From assembly GCA_014058105.1 (NCBI GenBank), contig JACGCM010002394.1:2852001-2916000 (forward strand): DNA of 64,000 nucleotides. Direction: 5' to 3'. This stretch comes from Kingdonia uniflora. Its lineage: Eukaryota > Streptophyta > Magnoliopsida > Ranunculales > Circaeasteraceae. A program made the position numbers and the translations under genes. Shown here one piece after another: positions 24,325-35,218 of the stretch (within the stretch, counting starts at the first letter, position 1; the number at the start of each line of letters is the position of its first letter). The notes beneath the pieces were generated by a model, which had not been told where the DNA came from, searched no databases, and saw only the letters and a list, made by a program, of their open reading frames with translations.

Positions 24325-24677
24325 GAGCATCCACTGTAGATTACCTATAATTTTAGCTAGTGGTATGACGTGGATATGAGATTTGAAAGTCCTACAAAAA
24401 CCAAACTCCTAACAATAACAAGTTTTAATAGATGATGTGCCATAAATCTATTGGGTAAGAGGAGTTTTAACTTTTCCAAACACTTTCCACGTATTAATTT
24501 TAGCTAAAAAAGGCTTTCCACGTAATAAAGTTGTTCAAGTTGGCTACCCAAAATTTCTTTAATGAGGAGAGAGAGTATTGAAACCCAAAATAACTTCCCT
24601 CTTGCGGAGGCTGAAAAAGTGATTTTTAGCACTTTCTCCTCTTTGTTTTAGCTATAAGGAGACTACACTAGATGTCA
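24325..24677. mobile_element. 353-bp Tourist/PIF-Harbinger-like MITE
   Basis: The inverted ends GAGCATCCACTGTAGATTAC and TGACATCTAGTGTAG (right end, complement) match over about 30 bp with scattered changes. TAA flanks both sides (24322-24324, 24678-24680), the 3-bp target duplication of PIF/Harbinger insertions. There is no coding capacity. It lies downstream of the small gene's last exon. Confidence 0.6.
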
Positions 24678-24728
24678 TAAGCTGTTTAAACCTCTTTCTA
24701 TAGCTTCTTCACTTCGTCACCAAACCTC

Positions 24729-25499
24729 CTAAACAACATTCCCCTGAAAGTGCACAAGCTCTCGCCGGATATTAGCGTATCAAACACCCAAAGCCCCCTG
24801 CTCTTTAGTGCCACAAACCTCCAACCACGTCACGAAATAATACTTGAAACCAATCCATGCAAAACTCCACCAACTGACAATCCCATTAGTCAATTACTTC
24901 TTTTTTGCAAGGCAATCCGGTTTTATATAGGGATCCGTAACTCTGAGTTTCCAGCCTCATGAGGTTTCGAACCCACGACCTCTCTCTAGGTGGAGAGGTA
25001 CAACCACCATTAGTCAATAACAATTATCTCTAAATCCAAATTTCACGAAACTCAAACAAATCTATCTAAACTACTACCGAATCAACAAATCATCCTTAAC
25101 ACAAGCAAATTAACTTCAATAAATCGACTTACCACACTTCCGTTATTCGCCGCAGGCTTATAAGGACAAGCAGGAGCAACCCTCTCTGGTTTTCTGTATT
25201 CCCATCCCATTAAAGTATAAAATTTGCCCTGCAAACACAAAAATACATCATTTATAATCAAAAAATTTGAAATTTCAACAAAAACGAGAACCCCAAATCG
25301 AAATTTGAGGTTTTAAATCATGGGGTTGTTTGGGTTTTCTCATACCATGAGTAAATCGAAGAGCAAAGGCAAAGCGTTGACAAGTGGGATCAGAAACAGA
25401 GGTACCAAACAGAACAAACAAACCTGCAAACACAAGGGACGCCATGAGGATTAGATCAAAAGGTTTGAACATTGAGAGAGAGAGAGAGAGACTTGCCAT
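24729..25499 (-). CDS. Small membrane protein gene of unknown function
   Basis: Two exons join cleanly on the minus strand. Exon 25423-25346 (78 nt) encodes a hydrophobic helix ending [12 protein letters not shown]. Exon 25228-25133 (96 nt) encodes [19 protein letters not shown] followed by [13 protein letters not shown]. Both have GT-AG borders and stay in phase 0. A 15-nt terminal exon (24743-24729, GNVV then stop) fits the same phase. The product would have one membrane segment and a short polar tail with a CPYKP motif. The first coding exon is unresolved: the well-placed ATG at 25499 (CAAACATGG context) is in another frame and would run through to a stop in the second exon. A SINE sits in the second intron. 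I do not recognise the family. Confidence 0.5.
24895..25006 (-). mobile_element. 112-bp tRNA-derived SINE
   Basis: The minus strand starts TGGTTGTACC and contains the B-box-like GTGGGTTCGAAACC. It ends in an A-rich tail (GCAAAAAAGAAG). A 12-bp target duplication CCATTAGTCAAT flanks it (24883-24894 and 25007-25018). It is inserted in an intron of the small membrane protein gene. Confidence 0.7.
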
Positions 25500-26033
25500 G
25501 TTTGTGTTTTGGGAGATTTGGAGCAAAAGAGTTGAAGCTGGTGATGATGAGAGATCGATCCGTCGTCAAAGAAGACCTGTTTTGTTTATTGAGACGGCGA
25601 TACGTCGACGTATTTTTGATGTGAATGTTTTTTTTTTTTTGTTTCTTCAAAAGTACAGCGAATTTTTGGAAGTCTCTATCTGGGAGATAAGTGTGGTTTT
25701 TCTTGAGCGGTTTTGCCTTTTGATTGGGCCCTTTTTTATAGGACGTTCAATTTGGACCTTGAAGACTTTAGTTGAGAAATTTTAGTTGCCCCAAGGCCCA
25801 AAGCATGATTCAAAATAACATACCTTGAGAATCCTCATGGTATTTTCTGCTAAATTTGGGTCATAAAACGCAGAGTGAAGTTCAACCATTGCACAGTAAA
25901 TAATGATGTTTACAAGATAGATTACCGAGCAAAATGTGTATACATTGACCATTTGCTGTGACGAACAAAAACAAAATTACCTTTATGGCTCTGCAACCGA
26001 GATCAAGAGAAATAAACGAAATTTAGTCATTTG
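25500..26033. other. Likely promoter side of the small gene
   Basis: Contains a (GA)n tract just inside the gene (25474-25490) and a T-run at 25628-25639. The rest is AT-rich with no supported gene. Confidence 0.3.
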
Positions 26034-26130
26034 TCCGACCTACCGGATTCAAACCAGCAACCTAAGGATAAACGACAAAGCCCTATACAACAAACTACAG
26101 TCCTCGCTCTACCAACTGAGCTAAGGTCGC
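26034..26130 (-). tRNA. tRNA-Tyr(GTA) with intron, probably decayed
   Basis: The minus strand reads CGACCTTAGCTCAGTTGG (acceptor and D arm), then GACTGTAG with anticodon GTA and an intron of about 24 nt. It continues ATCCTTAGGT and finishes with a T arm and the AGGTCGGA acceptor end. Plant tRNA-Tyr genes have this layout. Three defects are visible: the first acceptor pair is mismatched, one G is missing before the anticodon stem (AGAGCGAGGAC), and the T loop reads GGTTTGAATCC in place of GGTTCGAATCC, which damages the internal B-box promoter. Confidence 0.75.
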
Positions 26131-26360
26131 TCTACAAACTACATTTAACTGCGTTTCTCCGCCGATTTCTAATCTTCTTAATTAAATTATATGGAGTTCA
26201 TCACTTCTTGAATAACTAATTCATAAACCAAAGTAAATATTTATGTAAATCTAACACGAACCACATTATCCTCCACATCTATTGTACAATACTACAATGC
26301 AAGATAAAAATATCCCTTACAAACAACGACCATACATCATTTATCTTCTAAAAAGATTTA

Positions 26361-27010
26361 TGCAAGGGCTATTTCTAATCCTCATACTGAGTCTGATATT
26401 CGAGCTCATATAGTTCGAGTAAACACACTGATAACCAATCAAGGATTGAGGGCAAGCAGATTGCAATACAGACTTCCTCATCTACAGTTCGAGGATATTG
26501 AAGCAGCCAGTAACATCGCACTGCAGAAGATACTCAGATATCCATCTACAGTTCGAACATCGTTAGAGATCGTATCTTCACCAACAGTTCGAAGTTACAG
26601 CTAAGGTCATCAAGTGATCCGTTACAAGATCAACAATTATCAGATAGCAAGACGTTACAAGAGACATCATAAAAGACTCATCAAAACTTGATATTGTAAC
26701 GTTCATCATTAAAGCAATAACGGTCATGTTATAAGACCTATAAATAGGACCAGAAAGCTAGAGATCAGAAAGGCTGCTCTGACAAATCTTCTAAGAGACT
26801 TTTTCTACATCTCTCTCTCTTTGTAATAGCTAGTAGTCTAAATATACCTCTCTCTCTTTCTAAAATCCTCAGGAGAGGTCATGGTTTTTAACCCATTCAA
26901 GGGTTTTCTACGCTAAAACTTGTGTTAATTACTTCCAGTTCTTAGCTAACATTCCATATTTCAAGGGTGTAAGGCACTATCTTCGTCCAATACGAAAATA
27001 GGCTATTACA
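26361..27010 (+). repeat. 5' LTR of T3
   Basis: Starts TGCAAGGG (TGTAAGGG in the partner) and ends ATTACA. It has a TATA box at 26739-26746 (CCTATAAATAGG). Three copies of ACAGTTCGA (26484, 26548, 26584) plus TAGTTCGAG (26411) lie upstream of it in the presumed U3. Confidence 0.9.
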
Positions 27011-27012
27011 TT

Positions 27013-27028
27013 TGGCGCCGTCTGTGGG
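27013..27028 (+). other. Primer-binding site of T3
   Basis: TGGCGCCGTCTGTGGG begins two bases after the LTR end. The same motif occurs in T1. Its retention explains how T3 can still be replicated in trans. Confidence 0.75.
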
Positions 27029-27085
27029 AATCGAAGCATACACTCAGCATTCTCCGATCCAATTTTCATATTCATTTTTTGAAGG

Positions 27086-27162
27086 ATGGCAGATCTAGAA
27101 ACACCCAACATCCTGCCTGACGTTGCTGAGGGAGTGACGGATCTACAATATAAGCAATTTAC
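27086..27162 (+). pseudogene. Gag start stub of T3
   Basis: ATG at 27086 follows the primer site by about 60 bp and opens MADLETPNILPDVAEGVTD. The frame lasts only to 27307, and from about 27163 it overlaps the end of the antisense coiled-coil region. I infer that gag-pol was lost by a deletion joining the first ~25 gag codons to the tail of the antisense block. Confidence 0.4.
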
Positions 27163-29561
27163 CTATCTTTCACACTTCGGACGTACAATATTCAAACTTT
27201 CCCCATGCTCAGACGAAAGTAAGACAGGGAAAGATATAGCAGCATCAGGTACATTAGGAGACGCATTCAACAGTTTCGTAACTCTCGGCATTAGATTATC
27301 TATATAATATAACTGCGTTAGCTGCATATCATACTCCATACCGTGTTCAGTTGAAGTAGCCAAGATCGAATCACGCTTTTGCCATAATTTCTTTATATCA
27401 GCATGCAACATAGCCATAATGCGCAATGTAGCATTATCTGCAGTCAACAACATAGCTTCACAAAGCTCGATCTTTACCTTGGTTAGCTCATCGTCAAGAT
27501 CCTTACATCGATTTACCAGATACTCTTTCTCCTTCATCAACGAATCATTATATTGCTTCGTTACCTACACACTACGATCTATTTCCTTCTTCACACGTTG
27601 CAACTTCTCACACAACTCCTGACAATACTCGCTATCATTATCTACTGCATCCACCAACTTTTGCAACTCCTTATACTTCAGATGGAGCTCCTCATAAACC
27701 ACATTACCTTGCATACACTCTAGTTCCAAAGCTTGCTTTTCCCGTTCTAGATCGGCAATCCGTGTATTACACTTATTGATGGTTACGTTCAGCTCTTGAT
27801 CTCTCTTTGTACATGCTTCTTCGTAAGTTCTGCCACGGTCACTTTTTCTCTGACAAGAATCTCGAGCCTCATGCAAATCCCAGCTCAACTTTTTTAGGCG
27901 TTCTCGCATATTACGGAGTTCAGCATCTTGCTTCTTTAATAGATTAGCATTATCTGTTACAGCCGATTGATGATACAACAGATCATTCTTCTGTTTTTCA
28001 ATCATACTTGACAGATCCAGTACTTGTTGATTTGCAGTCATGGTTTCCAATTTGTTCTTCTTTAAAGAATCTTTCCACAACTTGGTATCATTATTAGCAG
28101 TCCATATCTCTGCGTCCTTACTTGACAACTCTACAGTCACAACATTTAGCCGACTCTGCAGCTCTAACATATCAGCCTCCAGCTTCGAGTTCAACAAGGT
28201 TATCTTTCCACCGCCAACGAACACTGCTGCAATTTTGCAATCAGTTCATTATTTGAAGTGGAGAGTTCGTTTTGTTCATTGACTTCAGCCTAGAAGAACA
28301 TATGAAAAATGGCATACATCTATCAACAGATATCCATGCAAGCAAGACATATCATTCAACAACATTTATTACAACATCAAGATATGATATTATTTCTGCA
28401 ACTACATACACAAATCAACTACATTATGCAAAGCACAATTATATGCCACAGTTTAGTTGCCTTATGATGAAACCCTACTACTACTAACATCTACTTGCAA
28501 AGGTTCATCAAAGATTACGACCTCTTGATGACGTGTTTTATGTCGTTTGTGAGGTAACAAATCTTCAACCTCCTCAGACTCTTCAGCTCGCGGTTTTGAG
28601 GTTGAAGCTCCCCCACCCTCATTACCTTTTGTAAACCACATATTTTCAACATTATCATTCTCTACTTCAACATCTTTACCACAACTTGAGATATTGCGTC
28701 TAAATTCTTTCTCAACTCTCTCGAGCTCGCACCCATAAAACTCGATCACATTGGTCATCTGACGTTCGTGATCTGTTTTACCAGCCTGTTTTCCCCGCTT
28801 TAGAGTAAGATACCTCTTCAAACGCGATTGGGATATTTGCAGACATTTCTGTGTATCTAGTAAATGCACTTCTAACAACTTCACTCTCTTCTCCAAACTC
28901 TGCAATAACTTATTACACTCCACATTTTCCCTCTCCAGACATGCATTATGTTCCTCATATTGCTCCAGTTCATCACAAACATGCTTCAGATCGCTTTCTA
29001 ATTGTGTCTGGACCCTTCTATCTTCCTTCTTTATATTGAAGAAAATGATCCTCATCATTCATCGCCCCTACAAAAGTTAAGCTCATCAGGCAATGTGCCT
29101 ACACCACCCCATATGATGGATACACTAGCCCGAGCTGAACATCTTTTTGCCTCTATACTATGACGATTACGCGCTTCTTGCGCTAAGAATTTCACCCGAG
29201 CTGGATCCGGCACTACACCTCTCTTAGTTAACAGTTCTAAATATGTCTCCTTCAAGCCCCGCTCACTATCTACTTCGGCCTCAAAGTAAAACATCAAAGA
29301 CAATAACGACCTTTGACACTTTAACTTATCACTCTCATCTACGAACTGCTTATCCTTAAGGGATTTTCGGAGTAAGACAAACCTATCGTTCTCTTTCCGC
29401 AAGACCTCATCCCTCTTAATTTTTATCTTCCCATATCTACATTGAAGCTCGAATAACTCCTTAAAGGTGTTATCAAAGTTAGACTTATGAAGACGTCTCT
29501 CATATTCAAGATTATTGTATACCTGTTGAGTACGATTGATGGAATCCCTTGCTCGACTCAA
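27163..29561 (-). pseudogene. Antisense coiled-coil gene region of T3
   Basis: Three long minus-strand frames follow one another: 29561-29055, 29058-28462 and 28290-27163 (the last with a frame change near 28224 and one TAG near 27565). All are rich in Leu/Glu/Lys heptads with almost no Pro or Gly, the look of long coiled coils. The second ends in a basic patch (PHKRHKTRHQE) that could be a nuclear localisation signal. An acceptor-like TTCTTCTAG lies at the start of the third. It lies after the Transposase_28-like gene and may be its continuation or a second gene. T4 has a shorter coiled coil in the equivalent place. No enzyme motif is visible. Confidence 0.55.
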
Positions 29562-29752
29562 GGCCTCTCCATCTCGCTTACTTTTTCCCTCAAAGGAACT
29601 ACCTCATACATAAAAATTATACATTCACCATCAAAATAACATATATCAATAGCAACCGCAAAAAATTCAAGTCTCAGCAAAAATAGTTTTATCACCAATA
29701 CAAAGGACAAATTCGACCAGACAAGTCTCAAAACTATGTTACAGCTACATAA

Positions 29753-31694
29753 TCAAGAATTAGCTCCTGCTACCTCCTTGGTCGTATCATCAGCAACTAG
29801 AGAAGTCAGGGTTTGCTCAGAAGGTCGATCAGCCACTGGAGAGGGATCCTCCTCTGGAAAGATTATCTCACCATACTTCCCAGCAATAACAAGATTGATA
29901 TCATCTTTAGTCAACCCCCAAGAGTAAAATGCTTGAATCAGGTTATTTTAAGCAGCCAACACTTTGTCGAAAGTCTTCTTCGCAGCAACATCGATCTCTT
30001 TCTTCATTACAATAGTTTTTGCCTTGAACTGCTCCTTCAGCATAGCTTTCTCCTTTTCCATCTGATCCGTCAACCGCTCAGACAATGCAGTTTTTTCTTT
30101 CTCGAACTGTTCCCTCAGTACAGCTTTCTCTGCATCATGCTGCCGAACAAGTTCAGCACGGTCCTCAGTACCTGCCATCAATACCTCAAAGGTCAATTCC
30201 TACATAACAGAAAGCTGCGCCACAAGTACAACATATCAGAATTATCAATCAGATCGTTTCTCACACAAATAACCAAACAACAATATCATACATACCTGTG
30301 ACATGCTGGATTTAATCTCAGCACCCAGACGTTTCGGATCATGCTTCGCCAGCTCCCACGACTTTTGCCCCACCACATCAAGATCAAAATCTTTCAGAGA
30401 AGTTCGTTTAGGTTTCACCTCTTGCCTCTGCTTCTTAGCAGGAGGTGCTTCATTTACAGCAGCTTCTACCACCTCGGTTCCCACCTGCATCATCTGCACA
30501 GGAGCTGTTTGCTCAGAAGGGGGTAATGCATTTTTTCCTCTAGATCGTCGAGGTTGTGTACTCGAAGTACCCGCAGCACAGGCAGGAATCTCTATAACCC
30601 CCTCAAAGGCAGAACTAGAAGTAGGCACAGCTCGATTTTGATGAGCTCCTTGAACTTTTGCAACTACAAAGTTCAGCATTTTATCTCTACGAATACCTAA
30701 CTCTCTAAGTACTTGGTTCAGTTCAGTTCCTTCCTGAGACACAACGTCGAACAGACTATACGTATCAGCAATACTTTTCAGTTTAGGCTCTGCCAAATCA
30801 ACAACAAACTATGTTAACAGCTCGCAACAAGTTAAAAGACGAAGTACAGACAAAATAAAGATACTTACTCTCGCTAAAATTTGTATATTTCAGCTCGAGC
30901 GCCGGTTCCCCAGGCACTTGCATACAATTACCCCTCACCATCACAAGATGGTCGCACCAGAATCTCCCAACAAATTTAAAATCAAAGAATTTTGGCCTCG
31001 CCAAATTACTATACAAGTATCCACTCTTCCGACCCTCCACATATTTCAACTTATAATACTTCAAGACATCATCCGTAACGAACTGCATTGCAATATCACC
31101 ATATCTCCATTTCTTGTTAAGGGCTTCACAGACCCTCATCATCTCGAAAACATTGTCATTTAATTCGGCAGGGCAACTCATTAGAGCATTCATTACCCAC
31201 TTTTGGAAAAAGGTTAAGGGAATACTCAACCAATAAACGACCTGGTTCAGATAGCAAAGGAACCCTTCCTCTACGACCACCGCACCAGTGTCGTTGTAAT
31301 AAGCAATTGTTGCATCATCTCCTATACCCATATTTATCTGCCATTGATCCAGGGAAGGCACTTGATAATGTTCTATCTTACCATATGGTCTCACCAAAGT
31401 CCTAAACCATAACCCTTCATTTATCAGATAATGCCTCCATTTTCCATCCAAGTCTTTTTTATACTTCGAAAATGTATTCCCTGCGTCTACATCAGCGGAC
31501 TACTTAAAGAATTCCCCAGTTTCAACCCCCACTTCCAATCCCTCATTCACCCCAGAATGAACAACAACCGGCATATCAACCGTTATAGAACCCCTCACCT
31601 ACGAATCATCCATAGTCCTGCCAGACGACGATGATTCCTCACTACTGGAGGATACTACAACTTTACTTTTGGGTTTCAAATTTTTGGAACGCAT
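29753..31694 (-). pseudogene. Long antisense gene of T3, Transposase_28-like with coiled coil
   Basis: ATG at 31694 opens a basic start and acidic Ser/Glu tract. The segment 31451-30798 contains GFLCYLNQVVYWLSIPLT, MMRVCEALNKKW and YLYSNLARPKFFDF followed by a W-x-D-x-L segment. Their order and spacing match the plant 'putative gypsy-type transposon' domain (Transposase_28). A Pro/Ser linker with basic patches (30796-30300) is followed by an intron with GTATGT donor (about 30297) and TTATGTAG acceptor (about 30199), then a Glu/Lys-rich coiled coil. Single stops occur after the acidic tract and after DKVLAA (29948), so this copy is probably dead or only recently so. It is read opposite to the element from a TATA box at 32322. 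The role is unknown; the domain name does not establish transposase activity. Confidence 0.65.
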
Positions 31695-32313
31695 CTACCA
31701 CATACAGGAAAAGTCTATTCAGAGTTTTATAATAAAACAAGCCTCCTCCCTCAGCCATACCCAACAATTACTAGCCTACCAAGCAGTTCAAACATGCAAC
31801 TACATCTGCCATGACAAGCAATAAGCACACTTTTCACAAACAACAAAAATGGTGAAAACAGAATTACTAACCTGTACTAGAAGAGCAGCAGTCATCATTT
31901 TTGGTCACCACCTTCACTTCAGACGGTAAACATCAGTTTTCCTACCAAGATTACAGTATAATTGTTGACTACGTTAAAAATTTGAAGACTTTCTCTCTCT
32001 AGAAATGCTTCTTTCTCTCTATGCAACTAAATGTAGTTTGTGAGAAGGAGAAAAACAAAATTTTATATTATCCCTCGGTTTCTGAAACGGCGGCTCTTTG
32101 GGACACGTATCAGCATTATCTCTCCTTGCAGGCACGTCTTTTCGTTTGCCCTCATAATGATTTATGGAGTAACGTGTTTGGTTATCACGTCTGTCTCTCT
32201 CCTATGCTATTATTAATTCCAATGACTCACTGCCCAAGAAGATTTGTACAGATCATGTAGCACGATCACTTTCGTAGAGCAACAACCTTCTGCGGCTACA
32301 CAATCTTGCTACG

Positions 32314-32322
32314 CTATTTATA
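32314..32322 (-). promoter_or_regulatory. TATA box of the long antisense gene, T3
   Basis: The minus strand reads GCTATAAATAGCG about 620 bp before the ATG at 31694. Equivalent boxes are in T2 (2215) and T4 (52828). Confidence 0.6.
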
Positions 32323-32532
32323 GCATGATTTCCAGTTCAAAACCCTAGTACAGTTTTTACAGCTGTCACTTACCTTACTTTTGATATGACAGAAGCATAA
32401 AATTAGTAACAAATCCTACTTCAATTATACTTCATCCGACCATTATCACAGATGCAGAAAGTGATGACAAGACGACCTCAAACAAAAACAAATCATTTTA
32501 TTACGGTTAATCATCTGACCTTACACATAATT

Positions 32533-32660
32533 ACAGACGGATGGTACTGCTCACCACATGGAAAGATTTCCCCACCAGCAACTATCTCATTCTCTTTAGC
32601 AAGCTTATTCAACGCAATTTCTTGAACTGCTGCCTCACGTAGCTCTACATCTAGCAGAAG
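32533..32660 (-). CDS. Conserved antisense coding block B of T3
   Basis: An open segment with LLLDVELREAAVQEIALNKL, AKENEIVAGG and EIFPCGE matches T2 block B residue for residue over its core. It lies between ORF-A and the TATA box of the next gene, so it probably belongs to the ORF-A transcript as a second exon. Splice borders could not be fixed. Confidence 0.5.
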
Positions 32661-33272
32661 TTTGCAAAACACACCACATCAGAAGCTACTACCAAGGTCC
32701 ACCCATAATCACAATTGCTCAAATTGACTATGATGATACTCTCACAACAAGAACGTATATAGAGCACAAAAGATATTGTGCATTCACCCTCTCAACAGAC
32801 ATGACAATAATACATCTCAACAAGGCAACAAATATATAACACGATCTACACAGTTCACAAATATATACTTTCAATTATACTTCATCCAACTCAGCAAAAA
32901 TTTGATCTACATATTTTCGACCTATTTACTCTTTGACTAGTTCGAGAATTGTTACGCGGTGTCCTAGCAGTTCATTCAAGCAGTTACAAGACAAGATGCA
33001 ACAAGTTCAAATTTATTAATCAAGACAAGCAATTTACAAGGACAAATATTTCATTCAGTTTGATAATCAAGATTACAAGATCTTCAGACAACTATTTCTT
33101 CTACAGAATGAAAGACAGCTTAGTATACAAATGACAGTGCAGCACTTAAACAGAAGCAATGGAAGGCCCAGCAGAAGAACTGGAGTGAGGCAGAAGACAA
33201 AGTTAATCCCACCACTCCTCTATAACCCTTACCATCTTCGCAGCAACTGAAAATGAAGGACCGCCTCCACCA

Positions 33273-33605
33273 TTACAATACCCAATCCTTCGCAAGATAT
33301 CGGCAATACTTCACAGACGACACCCCAGCCTTCTCATCTTCTGCCGCCACCGTATCCTCTGCAAGCATCCGCAGACAGGACTGACGGTGAGCAGCAAACA
33401 AGACCACATAGTGGAATGGCCACATTTGATGATAATCATCATCTGCCTCCTCTACTTCTTCCCACGACATCCCATGAAAAGTGGGAGGAACAGGGATTGG
33501 AGTTGGCAGAGAAAGACTTTGGTCCCCAAAATAACGAGTTTGAAGAATCATCATCTTGTTCTGAACTCTCTTCTCATAAGCCTGACGACGAGTAGTCACC
33601 ATCAC
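33273..33605 (-). CDS. Antisense ORF-A of T3 (intact, ~110 codons)
   Basis: An uninterrupted frame from ATG at 33605 (or the next codon, 33602, which fits the MV-T start of the other copies) to 33273. Features in order: MVTTRRQA start, RYFGDQSL, a Pro-rich stretch, an acidic WEEVEEADDDY helix, FHYVVL and CLRMLAEDTVAAEDE. T2 retains the same blocks with one stop; T4 has two shorter relatives. A TATA box is 70-75 bp upstream and the polypurine tract is 280 bp away. No signal peptide or membrane segment. The shared residues despite heavy nucleotide divergence suggest past selection on the protein. Function unknown. Confidence 0.7.
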   Translation of the reverse strand: MMVTTRRQAYEKRVQNKMMILQTRYFGDQSLSLPTPIPVPPTFHGMSWEEVEEADDDYHQMWPFHYVVLFAAHRQSCLRMLAEDTVAAEDEKAGVSSVKYCRYLAKDWVL

Positions 33606-33675
33606 TACTACTTATACAAATCCAAACGACTGACAGGTTACACCAGGGTAAATAGTGATAGCAACTGGTCACCAT

Positions 33676-33683
33676 TTTTTATA
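33676..33683 (-). promoter_or_regulatory. TATA box of ORF-A, T3
   Basis: The minus strand reads GCTATAAAAAATGG, 71 bp before the ATG at 33605. Its position matches the TATA boxes of ORF-A in T2 and T4. Confidence 0.55.
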
Positions 33684-33882
33684 GCAGCAGCATTTAAATG
33701 CATACCACAACTTCCAATAAAGTCTTTATCACAAGCACACATCTCAAGAATTTTTTTTGGGATACCCAACAATCAAAACAAATATTCTTCCAGATAATTA
33801 GTAAGACATCAATGCAGCATTTAAAACGACTGGACTTCTCAACCAACACCACTCGCTACACATGTTTCTCCTGCTATTGGCT

Positions 33883-33891
33883 GAGAGGGGG
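33883..33891 (+). other. Polypurine tract of T3
   Basis: GAGAGGGGG lies five bases before the 3' LTR start, as in T2. Confidence 0.8.
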
Positions 33892-33895
33892 CAGT

Positions 33896-34546
33896 TGTAA
33901 GGGTTTATTTCTAATTTTCGTACTGAGTCCGATATTCGAGCTCATATAGTTCGAGTAAACACACTGATAACCAATCAAGGATTGAGGGCAAGCAGATTGC
34001 AATACAGACTTCTTCATCTACAGTTCGAAGATATTGAAGTAGCCAGTAACATCGCACTGCAAAAGATACTCATATATTCATCTACAGTTCGATCATCGTT
34101 AGAGATTGTACCTTCACCAACAGTTCGAAGTTACAGCTAAGGTCATCAAGAGATCCGTTACAAGATCAACAATTATCAGATAGTAAGACGTTACAAGAGA
34201 CCTCATAAAAGACTCATCAAAACTTGATATTGTAACGTTCCTCATTAAAGCAATAACGGTCATGTTATAAGACATATAAATAGGACCAGAGAGCTAGAGA
34301 TTAGAAAGGCTGCTCTGACACATCTTCTAAGGGACCTTTTCTACATCTCTTTCTCTCTTTGTAATAGCTAGTAGTCTATAAACATCTCTCTCTTTCTAAA
34401 ATCCTCAGGAGAAGTCGTGGTTTTTAACCCATTCAAAGGTTTTTCACGCTAAAACTTGTGTTAGTTACTTCCAGTTCCTAGCTAACATTCCATATTTCAA
34501 GGGTGTAAGGCACTATCTTCGTCCAATACGAAAATAGGCTATTACA
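33896..34546 (+). repeat. 3' LTR of T3
   Basis: Starts TGTAAGGG after the polypurine tract, ends ATTACA. TATA box at 34275-34282. It retains the same TTCGA-containing repeats as the 5' LTR (33949, 34019, 34084 and 34120 region). Differences from the 5' LTR are mostly transitions. Confidence 0.9.
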
Positions 34547-34551
34547 ATTTC

Positions 34552-35218
34552 ATTTTTCTCAATAATTTCCCACATTATCGTCAAAGCTCTTCTCATGTTT
34601 TGATAACGAGGAACCACGAGTTGCATCAACATGTAGAAAACCTCTAAATATATGACGGATACAACAAGTCATACGGTCATACCCATACTGGATAGGACTA
34701 GAGCTACCCTTCATATTTTGTCATGATACTGAGATATAAGTGTCGCAATTGGTGTCTGTCTCCGTTGGAACATGTGGTTTATCACTGCAACTAGGCCTAC
34801 CCACAAAAAAAAGACCTTTCAAACACGCCCAAAAGAGCTAAAACAAGAAAACTTCTGTCGTTGGGATAAACAATAGAGGCTGGCTATGTTTATCCCGGTG
34901 GGAGAGAAGCGAAATAATGTTTCTAGTCCAATTATTTTTGATATGGCGACGGTTAGATCATATAACTCATATATAGCCCACCAGTGTAACCCTTTGTAGA
35001 AACAATGAAACCCACCGTGCCAAAGAAGGGAAACGAAAGGTACAAGGATGGCGACGTTGATGTAGCGATATCTCAATGTTTTTTAGGAAAAAACATTCTC
35101 CGTGGAAAGCGAACATGTACGAGTACCCCAATCCATTCCTACCTACTATTCCCCACACAGTTTTTGTTTTCGCATTGTTGAAATATTTGAATATCTCTTA
35201 TTATTTTCAAATGCAAAC
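34552..35218. other. Interval without recognisable gene
   Basis: Flanking sequence between T3 and the tandem array. No transposon terminus or sustained coding frame is visible. Confidence 0.35.

Larger units (their letters stand above)
26361..34546 (+). mobile_element. Complete non-autonomous Tat-type Gypsy element (T3)
   Basis: Two LTRs of about 650 bp (26361-27010 and 33896-34546), a primer site at 27013-27028, a polypurine tract at 33883-33891 and near-identical 5-bp flanks (ATTTA/ATTTC) define an 8.2-kb insertion. LTR comparison by eye gives roughly 5% difference, so it is fairly young. The plus strand has no protease, reverse transcriptase, RNase H or integrase. The interior is filled by minus-strand genes: ORF-A, block B, the Transposase_28-like gene and a coiled-coil region. 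It must have been copied by proteins from a relative such as T1/T4. Confidence 0.85.

Noticed and set aside
29813..30301. 162-codon plus-strand frame in T3
   Set aside because: Complement of the Glu/Lys coiled coil; Phe/Leu-rich shadow.
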